Source: Haloarcula amylovorans
GTDB lineage: Archaea > Halobacteriota > Halobacteria > Halobacteriales > Haloarculaceae
Length of the DNA: 64,000 nucleotides
Direction: 5' to 3'
Assembly: GCF_004681185.1 (NCBI RefSeq)
Contig: NZ_SRIF01000002.1
Span: forward strand, 124,001-188,000
Shown here in pieces: positions 17,398-25,715 of the stretch; position 1 is the first letter of the stretch; each line of letters starts with the position of its first letter. A program made the translations under genes and the position numbers. The notes under the pieces are model-generated. The model saw only the letters and a list, made by a program, of their open reading frames with translations. It searched no databases and was not told the origin of the DNA.

Positions 17398-18089
17398 GCG
17401 AGACGAGCCAGCGTCTCGACGGGGACGCTGGCGGCCGCGCGGCGGTCCGCGAGCGTCTCGGCGCGTTGGGCCACCGTTCGGAGGTGTCGTTCGTCGAGTT
17501 CCGCCGAGTCCGCGAGCGTGCGGACCTCGGACAGCCCGCCCGCGTCGCCGACCGCAGTCGTCGCTTCCTGGAGCGTCTCGGCAGTGGCCAGCGCCTCGGC
17601 GTGTTCGACCCGACGGGCTATCTCGGCAAGCCACGAATCGACGGCACCCGGTAGTCGAACCGACGGCTCAGCCCGAATCGATGCTGGAGACTGCGGTTCA
17701 GACGTCTCGTTCGTCGCCACGTCGACCGGGACGGCGTCCGCCGGCGGCGATGGGTCGCCCAGTTCGCGCACAACGTCGGCAGCGGTTTCAGTTCGGTCGT
17801 CGATCGGGACGGCGTCGGGAGCCGCCGTCGCGTCGAGGAGTTCGGCGGCGGGATCGGCTGGCGGCGCGGGCGTCGCGTAGCCCAGCGCGTGCGACCCCGG
17901 CCCAACGACGGCCTCGAACCCCGAGTCGGTCCATCCCGCTTCGGGCGTGCCCTGTCGGCGCGGCGGCCACACCGGCCCATCGAGACGATTTCTGACCTGA
18001 ACGCGCGTCGGTTCGGCAATCTCCCGCAACTGGGCGGTGACCAGCGTCACCCCGTCGTGTCGGGTAGTCGTGCAGTCGAAGCTAACCAT
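17394..18089 (-). CDS. Haloarchaeal hypothetical paired with ParA-like ATPase
   Basis: A 231-residue protein. Residues 1-75 look like a small beta-rich domain (VTLVTAQLREIAEPTRVQVR), then an acidic/Pro-rich linker, and a helical C-terminus (about 145-231) with Ala/Glu heptads. I do not recognise a named family. ATGA overlap with the ATPase gene makes it the prime partner candidate. An ATTTAAAT TATA box 25-32 bases before its ATG suggests that the pair has its own leaderless promoter. Confidence 0.8.
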   Translation of the reverse strand: MVSFDCTTTRHDGVTLVTAQLREIAEPTRVQVRNRLDGPVWPPRRQGTPEAGWTDSGFEAVVGPGSHALGYATPAPPADPAAELLDATAAPDAVPIDDRTETAADVVRELGDPSPPADAVPVDVATNETSEPQSPASIRAEPSVRLPGAVDSWLAEIARRVEHAEALATAETLQEATTAVGDAGGLSEVRTLADSAELDERHLRTVAQRAETLADRRAAASVPVETLARLA

Positions 18090-18113
18090 GCCTCGACGTG
18101 GTCCCGTGTTCCG

Positions 18114-18121
18114 ATTTAAAT
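18114..18121 (-). promoter_or_regulatory. TATA box for the hypothetical/ParA-like pair
   Basis: ATTTAAAT lies 25-32 bases before the ATG at 18089, in the 33-base gap after the upstream gene. It indicates an internal promoter within the cluster. Confidence 0.55.
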
Positions 18122-18122
18122 C

Positions 18123-18932
18123 TCAGCACTGAATAACCGGCGCGTCGAGCGCTGCTGCGGCGGCCGTGGGATGCTCGAAGCGGTCGACTTCGAGGACCAC
18201 CGGAGCCTCAGTTCGTGCGACGCTGAGAACCGAGAGCGCCGCGAGCACCGGCTGCGCATCGAACGGGTCCGTCGGCGTAGAACCGGGGAGCGTATCGAGC
18301 GCCGCGACGAACCGCCCTCGCAGTCGGTCGACGAGCGCTGCGCGGGCGTCGCGTTGGCGGTTGGCCAGTCGGTCGGCCACCCGCCGTCGCTCGGCGCGAC
18401 GGTCCCGATACGAGCGAGCGACATCTCGCCGCCGCTCCCGGCTCTGGACTGCGGCCGTCCGCTCGGTCTCCTGTTCGCTAAGCGCACTGGTCGTCTCCCG
18501 AACCGAACGCCGCGCATCGTCGGTATCGGCTTCCAGCGCCTTTCGCGCGTCCAATCGACCGCGCGCCGTCGCGGCGTCCTCCCGAAGCGCCGCGATAGCC
18601 GATTCAGCCACTGGATCACGGGCCAGCGGTAACGACGGTTCCTCGGGGTCCAGCGCGACCAGTTTCGCTCGGAGCGCGGCGATCTCCTCGTCGTGTGGCG
18701 TCTCGATGCCACGGGATCGGGCGGCGGCCGCGAGCGCAGTCCGCGTACGGAGCCCCATCTCCGGGGAGACGTGTCCACAGTAGTCGTAGACGGGCGTCGG
18801 GCTGGGAGCAGAAACCGCGGGCAAACACCGCTCGCCGCGAACCGCTGCGGCGATGGCCGCCCCACTGACCGCCCTCGCTCGGAGGTCGACGACGCGCCCG
18901 TGGTAGGTCGTCCCGGCGACGGTCAGTTTCAC
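18123..18932 (-). CDS. Haloarchaeal hypothetical with Arg-rich coiled coil
   Basis: A 269-residue protein. The first 75 residues are a compact domain with the segment YDYCGHVSPEMGLR, which is striking for a lone Cys-Gly-His. Residues about 80-215 are Ala/Arg/Glu heptads typical of a coiled coil, and the last 50 residues form a beta-alpha segment (APVVLEVDRFEHPTAA). No family recognised. Its start overlaps the stop of the 111-residue gene upstream by four bases (ATGA), so they are co-translated. Confidence 0.8.
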   Translation of the reverse strand: MKLTVAGTTYHGRVVDLRARAVSGAAIAAAVRGERCLPAVSAPSPTPVYDYCGHVSPEMGLRTRTALAAAARSRGIETPHDEEIAALRAKLVALDPEEPSLPLARDPVAESAIAALREDAATARGRLDARKALEADTDDARRSVRETTSALSEQETERTAAVQSRERRRDVARSYRDRRAERRRVADRLANRQRDARAALVDRLRGRFVAALDTLPGSTPTDPFDAQPVLAALSVLSVARTEAPVVLEVDRFEHPTAAAAALDAPVIQC

Positions 18933-19264
18933 AGGTCCTCACCTCGCATCGCCGCCGGGTCGGGCAGGTCTCGGCCCGACGCGAACCGCTCGTACGGCGT
19001 CGAGGGATGGTCGCGCGCTTCGTAGGCGCTCGCAGCCTCGCGGACGTGCTCTGGCGCGTCTGCGGGCTCGAAGGGCACGACTCGCTCTAGTTGGACATCT
19101 AGCCCATGTTTCTCGTGGAGTCTGAGCGCCTGAAACGCGCCGAACTCCGTCCACTCCAGTAGCGCCGCTCGCCCGAGCTGGCGGACTACACACCCCTCGT
19201 GCGCCCGACAGACGTTCCGCAGGTCGCGTCGAGCCCTCCGCGAGTAAGTGACGACCAGTAACAC
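18929..19264 (-). CDS. Haloarchaeal small hypothetical protein
   Basis: A 111-residue protein with a basic N-terminal half (SRRARRDLRNVCRAHEGCVVRQ) and two cysteines, and an acidic C-terminal half. Start is the GTG at 19264. A TTTTATG element about 28 bases upstream and a T-run on the minus strand at 19272-19277 suggest a new transcript begins here. The pattern is not one I can name; the N-terminus could bind nucleic acid. Confidence 0.72.
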   Translation of the reverse strand: MLLVVTYSRRARRDLRNVCRAHEGCVVRQLGRAALLEWTEFGAFQALRLHEKHGLDVQLERVVPFEPADAPEHVREAASAYEARDHPSTPYERFASGRDLPDPAAMRGEDL

Positions 19265-19305
19265 CGACCGTCAAAAACCCTCCTGATTACATAAAATTTA
19301 CCAAT

Positions 19306-19905
19306 CTATACATGCAACAGTCCGCGCGTTCGAACCGTCCGCTCTCCATCATGGCACTCGACGACGGCGTCGAACAGCGACGCGAGCGCGTCGACCGTCT
19401 GTCGGTCGTGAGCCCTCGGGTCGATGTGAAAGTGCGCGCTGGCGTCGGCGGCATAGAGTTGGCCCGTGACCGCGTGGAGGAACTCGTACACCGTCGCTAC
19501 GTCGACGTACTGCAGCAGCGCCGTCAGCGAGTCAAAACAGACAATCACGTCGTCGTGTTCCGAAAGCGACTGACTCAGCGTGATGCCCAATCCTGTCAGG
19601 TCGCCGGGCGTCGACACCGTCTGGACAGTCACAGCCTCCCCAGAGAGGTCCGCGTCGGTCCCGGTATCACCGACGGCAATAACCGAGAGCGACGGCGTCG
19701 CGTCCGTGGAGTGCGTTGTCTCTCGGTATGTCTCGACGCAGGCCGACGGCGTTTGCGTGTACGTGACCCACAGAATCGTCGTCTCCGAGTTGGCCCGGCC
19801 CAACAGGTCCGTACAGACCCCGCCACCGCCGTCTTCGCCGCTCATAGACGGCGCGGACACCAAGGTCGTCGCCGCAGCGGCAACCCAGTCGGGGCACTCA
19901 TTCAT
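19306..19905 (-). CDS. RecA/KaiC-like domain protein lacking Walker A
   Basis: A 199-residue protein with the late part of a RecA-like fold: VIVCFDSLTALLQYVDVATV resembles a Walker B strand and helix, followed by YEFLHAVTGQLYAADASAHF and a terminal strand. The expected GxxGxGKT is absent, so it is probably not an ATPase. Similar haloarchaeal proteins are found with signalling and chromosome genes. It lies 42 bases after the 90-residue gene in the run leading away from mcm. Confidence 0.72.
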   Translation of the reverse strand: MNECPDWVAAAATTLVSAPSMSGEDGGGGVCTDLLGRANSETTILWVTYTQTPSACVETYRETTHSTDATPSLSVIAVGDTGTDADLSGEAVTVQTVSTPGDLTGLGITLSQSLSEHDDVIVCFDSLTALLQYVDVATVYEFLHAVTGQLYAADASAHFHIDPRAHDRQTVDALASLFDAVVECHDGERTVRTRGLLHV

Positions 19906-19947
19906 GGGTTTCCGGCTTCCGTCGCCGCGTGGAAAGGTTCTTTCACC

Positions 19948-20220
19948 TCACTCGACGGCAGCGACGGTAAACGAGCCTGGATCGTCGAGGAGTGTCTCGA
20001 CTCGCTCCCGCGCGGCGGGACCGGACGAGGCGAGGACGACGACGCCGTCGGCTGGGCCGTCGCCGCTCGCTCGGTATGCCTGCAGGTCCCCCTCGAAGTC
20101 AGACGCGTAGGTGCGCAACACGCCCCGAACCGTCGCTTCGAGATCCGAGAGCGAGCACTCGCCAGCCTCGAAGGTGGCGAGCGCGTCCTCGACGTTCCGA
20201 AGTGCGGAAATGCGGTCCAT
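19948..20220 (-). CDS. Small hypothetical immediately downstream of mcm
   Basis: A 90-residue acidic helical protein (MDRISALRNVEDALATFEAG). Its ATG at 20220 directly abuts the mcm stop codon at 20221, so it should be co-translated with the replicative helicase. No recognised domain. The coupling suggests a role close to MCM or replication, but this is inference from position only. Confidence 0.75.
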   Translation of the reverse strand: MDRISALRNVEDALATFEAGECSLSDLEATVRGVLRTYASDFEGDLQAYRASGDGPADGVVVLASSGPAARERVETLLDDPGSFTVAAVE

Positions 20221-23200
20221 CTACGTCGTCCTGAGGTGGTCGGTTCGCGGTTCGTACACCTCGCCTTTCTGTTTCAGCTTCTCGATCTCGTGTTCGGCTT
20301 TCGACTCGTCGATGCCGACCTCCTCGGCGCGTTCGACGACCACGTCGATGGGCGCACCCTCGTCGTACTCGTCTTCGATGTCGGCGATGATACCCCGGAT
20401 GTTCTGGATGCGGTCGCGCTGGCTCTTCGAGGTGCCGGTCTCGACTACGTCGGCGTCGAACTCTCCGGTCTCCGGATCGACACCGATCTCCTTCAGACAG
20501 TAGTGAGCGATGTCGACCGCACGGTCGGCGTCCTCCTCCTCGACGGTATCGGCCAGTCGGATGCGCGCCGAGGCCTCCGCGAGGCGGACGAGCGCTTCGA
20601 GTTTCCGGGCCGTCACCGGCACCGGCGCGTCGTCGTCCTGTCCCTTCAGTCGCAGATCGACGTAGAAGTCTTCGATGACCGATTTGGCTTCCTCGGTCAT
20701 CGTCGGGAAGCAGTTGCGCTTCGCGTAGGCGATGTACTTCCGCAGGAGGTCCGGGTCGATGGTTGGTGCGACTTCGTCCGTGACAGTATCGACTTCCTCC
20801 TCGGAGAAGTTCGAGGTGGCGTTCTGGACTCGGTGCGTGTTCAGTTCGCCGGCGTAGTTCGTCTGGATGATGTGCTGAGCGAGGTTGCGGTCTTCTTCCT
20901 CGTTCGGCTGGTCGGTGACCGTAAAGATGAGGTCGAACCGGGAGATGAGCGCGGGTTCTAAGTCTATCTGCTCGCCGATGGGTTCGTACTGGTCGAAGCG
21001 GCCATACTTGGGGTTGGCCGCGCCAAGCAGCGAACAGCGGGATTTGAGCGTGGCGTTGATACCCGCCTTCGAGACGCTGATACGTTGCTGTTCGAGCGCC
21101 TCGTGCATCGCCGAGCGGTCTTCGGGGGACATCTTGTCGAGTTCGTCGACCGCCGCGATGCCCTGGTCGGCCAGCACGAGCGCCCCCGCTTCGAGCGTCC
21201 ACTGCTGGCCGTCGCCGAAGTCGTCACGAACGGCTGCCGCGGTCAGGCCAGCGCTGGACGAACCCTTCCCGGAGGTGTAGACAGATCGGGGCGCGATTTC
21301 TCGGATATACGAGAGCATCTGCGAATTGTGCGAGACGACGCCGTTCGAGACGTAGTTGTGCGTTCCCTCGACTTCGAGGTCGTAGACCCATTCTTCGTCG
21401 GGTTCGACCGGTTCGATGGACTCGATTCGGTCCCAGCTAACATCCCCTTCAGCGAGTGCACCGAGCGCGTCGATATCCCGTCTCACTGCGTCAAGACCAC
21501 CGCCATCGGTAGTCGCTGGAGCTCCTTCTGGTGGAGCGTCAATCTCGTTGAGTCGCGCTCGGAACGCCTCGACGACGACGGCGAGATTCTCGCGTCCCGG
21601 GTTCCGCCGACCGCGCTCGTAGTGTTGATACGTCGAGCGCGGAATCCCGCATTCCGATTGCGTGAGACCGAGAGTCTCGCGTAGCCGTCGCAGCTCGGTC
21701 CCGACAGCCGGAATCACGTCGAGATTCGTGTTCGCGTTCGTACCGTCGTACTGTTCACATGCTTCGCGCTTACGACTCGTGACGAAGCCGACACGTTCGA
21801 CGTAACGGCCGAACGAGTCTCCAGAAATCCGCAGTCGGTAACTGCCGTTGTTTCGGGGCTTGAGTTGTGACGTGATACCCAGTGAGAGCAGCATGGACCG
21901 TACGTCTTCAAGCAACCCTCGACTCATCGACGCGACGGTGATCTCTCGCTGTGACGTAGAGACGTGTCCCTCCCCTTCGATGTATCCCTTTAGGAACCCA
22001 GCGACGACGGCATCGCTCGCGCTCATGATGTCTGTCGGGACACGGCGCTCGCTGGACGAGGAGAGTAACGTTTCGTCGAGTAACGCGAGGAAACTCACGA
22101 ACTCACCAGCCGAACAGAACAACTCGCGGGCGTCCTTGCCGTCGTGTGGCACCCGTTCGGTGACGTTTAGATTCAGTGACTCGAGTACAGCCTTCGCATC
22201 GTCGAGGACCGCGCGGTCGTTGTTCGTTATCGAAACGAATCCAGTGTTATCCGCCCGCTTTTCGACGTATCCTTCGGCGGTTAGGTACCCCAGAAGCCGA
22301 CCCAGATCAGGGGTCCACTCGTCGGGGAGTTCGAGGTCGATTCGATTGTGTGCCTTCGATTTGCGGAACTCGATGTCGAGGTTGTCCCGGCCGCTGGTCG
22401 GTACGTCTCGGGGAGTCGCAATGTGAGCGCCCTCAGACAGGTTTTCGGCCTTCGTCGCTTGGAATCGTCCGTCGGACTGGACGAACAGCGGATGTGACGG
22501 TGTCACGTCAATTTCCCGTCCCCTTGCGGTCCGTATCCGGTACAGCGTATCCGGTGCTTCGCGCTTCCAGACCTTCGTCGCCTGTTGTGTCGCAATTGTC
22601 CCGTCGTCCTGTAGTGACGGAACCTCGAAGTCCACCGAGTCCCACATACCGTCGTCGACCGGTTTCGGGTCGTCGAGGTTAGACTCGACAAGCTTCCGAA
22701 TAGTCACGTTACGGCCGTCGGCGAGCGTAATCCGAGTGTCCCCGTGGACACATTTCCCGGTCCCGGGATCGCCGATCAGCAGCATGTGGAGGTCGCCACG
22801 TATCCGAGAGCCATCAGGAAGCTCCTTCGTGACCCCCGAGAAGAGCTGGAGCATCATGGCGAGTTTCTCCTTCTCGTAGCCGTAGATGGAAGGCGCGATA
22901 GCACCGACCATCTTCTCGTAGATGCCCGACTCGTTGGAGAGTTCGACGATTTCCTTCTTGTCGGCGTCGGTGATCTCCATGTCTTCGAACTGCTCGTCCT
23001 CGATTTCGACGCTGACGCCGTCCATGTAGATGTCGAACATCGGGGACTTCTCACGGTCGTTACCCCGCTGGTCGAGTTTGAGGATGCCGGTGACGCGGAC
23101 GTGGTCGCCGGCGGTGACCTGGCCAGTGATGTCGTCCTCGACGTTGATATCGATGGACTGGGGCGTCTCGCCGCCGCGCAGCCCCTCGGGCGATTCCTGA

Positions 23201-23745
23201 ACCCGAAGTTTCTGGGCGTCGATGAACTCCGACTGGTCGGTGTTCAGGCGGAACGGCCCCTGTCGCTCACAGCCCTGACACTCGTGAGGTTCCTGAAAGT
23301 CGCCGGCAGCCTGCGGGATGCGAGTGAGCGTCCCGCAACGCTGGCACTCGAAGGCGGCGGTGAGGACCTTCGGGCGGACGTCTGTCGCCTTACGGACGAT
23401 GCCCTGGACGGCGATGAGGTTGCCGTGGTGTTCGTGGCGAATCTCGCGGATGTCCTCGGACTCGGGGAGGTTCTGGACGCGGACGTGGGCCTGCCCCAGC
23501 GAGACGTCGACCGGGAGGTCGTACAGGCGAAGCGCCTCCTCGGCGTACTCCTGGAGCTGTTCGGGCTTGGTCCGGTAGTCGTCGGCGAGGTCGGGGTCGA
23601 ACCGGTAGAGGTCCTGCCAGTCGACGTAGAGGGATTTCTGGTCGTTGGGATATTTCTGGGCGAGTTCACCGATCTCGTTGCGGTAGTAGTTGCGGTAGAA
23701 CTCCTCGAAGCGGTCGATGAGTTCGGTGTTCTCGGCGGTCGCCAT
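20221..23745 (-). CDS. mcm: MCM replicative helicase with intein
   Basis: The precursor is 1174 residues: a 698-residue MCM plus a 476-residue intein. MCM unwinds DNA at the fork as a hexamer. The N-terminal part has a zinc site (Cys134, Cys137, Cys156, Cys159) and OB-fold. Walker A GDPGTGK ends at residue 331, where the intein begins, and the downstream extein resumes with SQMLSYIREIAP, followed by Walker B AAVDELDKM and the C-terminal wHTH. I chose the ATG at 23745; an in-frame start 15 codons upstream lacks homology. Activity requires protein splicing, because the intein splits the ATP-binding loop. Confidence 0.96.
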   Translation of the reverse strand: MATAENTELIDRFEEFYRNYYRNEIGELAQKYPNDQKSLYVDWQDLYRFDPDLADDYRTKPEQLQEYAEEALRLYDLPVDVSLGQAHVRVQNLPESEDIREIRHEHHGNLIAVQGIVRKATDVRPKVLTAAFECQRCGTLTRIPQAAGDFQEPHECQGCERQGPFRLNTDQSEFIDAQKLRVQESPEGLRGGETPQSIDINVEDDITGQVTAGDHVRVTGILKLDQRGNDREKSPMFDIYMDGVSVEIEDEQFEDMEITDADKKEIVELSNESGIYEKMVGAIAPSIYGYEKEKLAMMLQLFSGVTKELPDGSRIRGDLHMLLIGDPGTGKCVHGDTRITLADGRNVTIRKLVESNLDDPKPVDDGMWDSVDFEVPSLQDDGTIATQQATKVWKREAPDTLYRIRTARGREIDVTPSHPLFVQSDGRFQATKAENLSEGAHIATPRDVPTSGRDNLDIEFRKSKAHNRIDLELPDEWTPDLGRLLGYLTAEGYVEKRADNTGFVSITNNDRAVLDDAKAVLESLNLNVTERVPHDGKDARELFCSAGEFVSFLALLDETLLSSSSERRVPTDIMSASDAVVAGFLKGYIEGEGHVSTSQREITVASMSRGLLEDVRSMLLSLGITSQLKPRNNGSYRLRISGDSFGRYVERVGFVTSRKREACEQYDGTNANTNLDVIPAVGTELRRLRETLGLTQSECGIPRSTYQHYERGRRNPGRENLAVVVEAFRARLNEIDAPPEGAPATTDGGGLDAVRRDIDALGALAEGDVSWDRIESIEPVEPDEEWVYDLEVEGTHNYVSNGVVSHNSQMLSYIREIAPRSVYTSGKGSSSAGLTAAAVRDDFGDGQQWTLEAGALVLADQGIAAVDELDKMSPEDRSAMHEALEQQRISVSKAGINATLKSRCSLLGAANPKYGRFDQYEPIGEQIDLEPALISRFDLIFTVTDQPNEEEDRNLAQHIIQTNYAGELNTHRVQNATSNFSEEEVDTVTDEVAPTIDPDLLRKYIAYAKRNCFPTMTEEAKSVIEDFYVDLRLKGQDDDAPVPVTARKLEALVRLAEASARIRLADTVEEEDADRAVDIAHYCLKEIGVDPETGEFDADVVETGTSKSQRDRIQNIRGIIADIEDEYDEGAPIDVVVERAEEVGIDESKAEHEIEKLKQKGEVYEPRTDHLRTT
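21325..22752 (-). mobile_element. MCM intein with LAGLIDADG endonuclease and internal HTH
   Basis: The 476-residue insert starts with Cys (CVHGDTRITLADG) and ends VVSHN before Ser, the standard splice junctions. Blocks A and B are seen (TPSHPLF with His). The homing endonuclease has LAGLIDADG motifs LLGYLTAEGYV and GFLKGYIEGEG. Between the endonuclease and the C-terminal splicing block sits a Cro/C1-type HTH (TLGLTQSECGIPRSTYQHYE). Base composition is more AT-rich than the exteins, which supports acquisition by transfer. Its site, inside GDPGTGK/S, is a known MCM insertion point and the best conserved spot in the gene. Confidence 0.93.
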
Positions 23746-23780
23746 TTGAGTGCACAGAGGTAACGCCCACTCGCCTAAGA

Positions 23781-23974
23781 AGGTTCGCAAAGGTGAGTGA
23801 AAGTGGTCGGCGGCGGTGCCTCAGTTTCGTTCGAGTGCGAGCGGTGCAAAGCACCGCGAGTGCTTGCTTTTTTCGCCCACGTTTTTCGAGGCGTGGTGGC
23901 CGCAGGCCACCCAACGAAGAAAAAGGTGGCTACGGGAGGTTCGCAAAGGTGAGTGAAAGTGGTCGACGGCGGTG
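23781..23974. repeat. 38-base direct repeats flanking a dispersed non-coding element
   Basis: A 38-base sequence starting AGGTTCGCAAAGGTGAGTGA occurs at 23781-23818 and again at 23937-23974 with one mismatch. Between them lie 118 bases with inverted repeats (GCGGTGC/GCACCGC, GTGGCC/GGCCAC) and a core at 23869-23916 that resembles one at 55127-55173. No gene fits here; the span from 23746 to 24003 is otherwise empty. Confidence 0.65.
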
Positions 23975-24003
23975 GGTTGGCTCACTCGAACTGCCGACGA
24001 CGG

Positions 24004-25182
24004 TCACTCACCGAGGCTACGAAGACTCTCGTAACAGGCCCCGATGGGGTGATAGCCCGGTTCGACCTCCGGGCCGTCGCCGGTCGGGTACACTTCGTTG
24101 TCGGCGCTGACGCGTTCGTACCAGTTGCCCGCTGGCGCGACCATGGTATCGAGAGCGTATGTCCAGAACCGGTCGTACCACTCCCGATACGTCACTTCGC
24201 CGGTGCGTTCGGCGAGCGCGGCGGCGGCCCCGATGGCCTCGGCGACTTCCCAACTGTACTTGTCGTCGACGACCGGGTCGCCGTCCTCGTCCAGCGAGTA
24301 GTAGAAGCCACCGCGGTCGTCGTCCCAGCCGTCCAGCGCCGTCTCGAACAGTTCGGTGGCGCGCTCGCGTGGCCACGCAGCGTCGTGGTGGCGATCCAAG
24401 ACTGAGAGGAGCTTCGCCCACTCGACGTGGTGGCCGGGCTGGTACCCCCACGGCCGGAACTGGTGGGCCGGGTCGTCGCGGTTGTACGCGAAATCCTGCG
24501 TCCAGTCGGCATCGTAGTGCTCCCAGACACGGCCGTCGGTTTCTGCCGCTAGGTCGACACACAGCGACTCGGCGATGGTCGCCGCGCGGTCGAGGTAGCG
24601 GTCCTCGTCGGTGACCTCGTAGGCGACCAGCGACGCCTCGCAGGCGTGCATGTTGACGTTCTGCCCGCGGTAGGGTTCGGCCTCGGTCCAGCCGGCGTCG
24701 TAGGCGCTCCGATACAGCCCGTGGTCGGGTTCGTAGAAGCGGTCGTCCATGAGCGACCAGACTTCATCGAGGTACTCCGCGGCGTTCGAGACCCCCGCCT
24801 CGGCTGCGCGAGCGTACGCGAGGACGACGAACGCGTGGCCGTAGCAGACCCGCCGGGAGTCGACGGGAGTGGTGCCCTCTAGGAGCCAGTGATACCCACC
24901 GCGCTCGGTGTCGCGGAACTCCTCGTGGAGGAACTCGACGCCGCGCTCTGCGGCCTCGAACCACCGCTCGTCACCGAACAACTCGCTTGCCAGCGCGAAG
25001 TTTCGCGTGAAGCGCGCTGTCGCCACGAGGTGCTTGCCGTCGGGGTCGTACACCTCGCCGGTCTCGTAGTCCAGTTGCGCGACGAAGCCACCGTGTTCGT
25101 CGTCAATGCAAGCGGGATAGTAGAAGTCGAGGATAGCCTGAATGCGCTCGCGGAGCCACTCGGCGTCGGCGTAGTCGGTCAT
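24004..25182 (-). CDS. AGE family epimerase/isomerase
   Basis: A 392-residue protein of the N-acylglucosamine 2-epimerase (AGE) superfamily, an (alpha/alpha)6 barrel that interconverts sugar epimers or aldose/ketose pairs. Typical segments are LDFYYPACIDDEHGGFVAQL, ARFTRNFALASEL, GYHWLLEG, CYGHAFVVLAYARA, NVNMHACEASLVAYE, and PWGYQPGHHVEWAKLL, which carry the conserved catalytic His residues. The length is normal for the family. I chose the ATG at 25182 over a GTG five codons upstream. Substrate unknown; it could be a sugar, such as mannose or cellobiose. Confidence 0.85.
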   Translation of the reverse strand: MTDYADAEWLRERIQAILDFYYPACIDDEHGGFVAQLDYETGEVYDPDGKHLVATARFTRNFALASELFGDERWFEAAERGVEFLHEEFRDTERGGYHWLLEGTTPVDSRRVCYGHAFVVLAYARAAEAGVSNAAEYLDEVWSLMDDRFYEPDHGLYRSAYDAGWTEAEPYRGQNVNMHACEASLVAYEVTDEDRYLDRAATIAESLCVDLAAETDGRVWEHYDADWTQDFAYNRDDPAHQFRPWGYQPGHHVEWAKLLSVLDRHHDAAWPRERATELFETALDGWDDDRGGFYYSLDEDGDPVVDDKYSWEVAEAIGAAAALAERTGEVTYREWYDRFWTYALDTMVAPAGNWYERVSADNEVYPTGDGPEVEPGYHPIGACYESLRSLGE

Positions 25183-25263
25183 GGGTCGGCTAGTCACGGG
25201 GAGTCGGCAAGAGCGTTCCGCCGGACGGGGCGTCGGCGGGATGCCAGTCCACGTTCGCTCCCG

Positions 25264-25605
25264 TCATTCCTCGTCGTCTTCGGTCGGCCAGGTGACGCTC
25301 CCGAGGAACGGGACACCGATGCGCTGGGCCGAGCGCGCGATCATGTGCGCGCCGGTCGGCACCGTCAGGAAGAGGAAGACGATACCGATGAGCGACGGGA
25401 GGCCGGCACCGCCCGGACCGAAGTGGACGAACCCGGCGAGGAATATCGACGCCGTTCCGAGCGTCGTCGGTTTGCTCGTGGCGTGCATTCGGTTGTAAAC
25501 GTTCGGCAGCCGGATGAGACCGACGGTGCCGACCAGCAGGAAGAAACAGCCGACGGCTATCAGCCCGACGACGACCCACTGCTGGAGGAGCGCGAGGGTC
25601 ACCAC
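25264..25605 (-). CDS. mnhG: Na+/H+ antiporter subunit MnhG
   Basis: A 113-residue membrane protein with three spans, of the MnhG/MrpG/PhaG type. Signature: GTVGLIRLPNVYNRMHATSKPTTLG, then FLTVPTGAHMIARSA. Last gene of the mnhA-G operon, starting with GTG at 25605. The subunit is part of the multi-component Na+/H+ antiporter that exports Na+ at the expense of the proton gradient, relevant to salt-loving cells. Confidence 0.92.
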   Translation of the reverse strand: MVTLALLQQWVVVGLIAVGCFFLLVGTVGLIRLPNVYNRMHATSKPTTLGTASIFLAGFVHFGPGGAGLPSLIGIVFLFLTVPTGAHMIARSAQRIGVPFLGSVTWPTEDDEE

Positions 25606-25715
25606 TGGCGGTCACCCCCCGTCGGCGGCGTCGAGTTCGTGCTGGAGTTCGTGCGGTCGAGCGGGCGCGAACGCGCCGCAAGCGGTGCCGTCGAGGAGAG
25701 ACGTTGCCGTGTCAT
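25599..25715 (-). CDS. Possible 38-codon coupled reading frame between mnhF and mnhG
   Basis: An ATG at 25715 overlaps the mnhF TGA (ATGA), and the frame runs 38 codons to a TGA at 25599-25601 just inside the mnhG start. The product (MTRQRLSSTAPLAARSRPLD and following) is basic, Ser/Thr/Pro-rich and has no membrane span, unlike the Mnh subunits. It may only serve to carry ribosomes from mnhF to mnhG, or may be chance. Confidence 0.3.
   Translation of the reverse strand: MTRQRLSSTAPLAARSRPLDRTNSSTNSTPPTGGDRQW

Noticed and set aside
19312..20961. 549-codon plus-strand frame opposite the mcm 3' end
   Set aside because: Antisense to mcm and two further genes; sequence is not protein-like.
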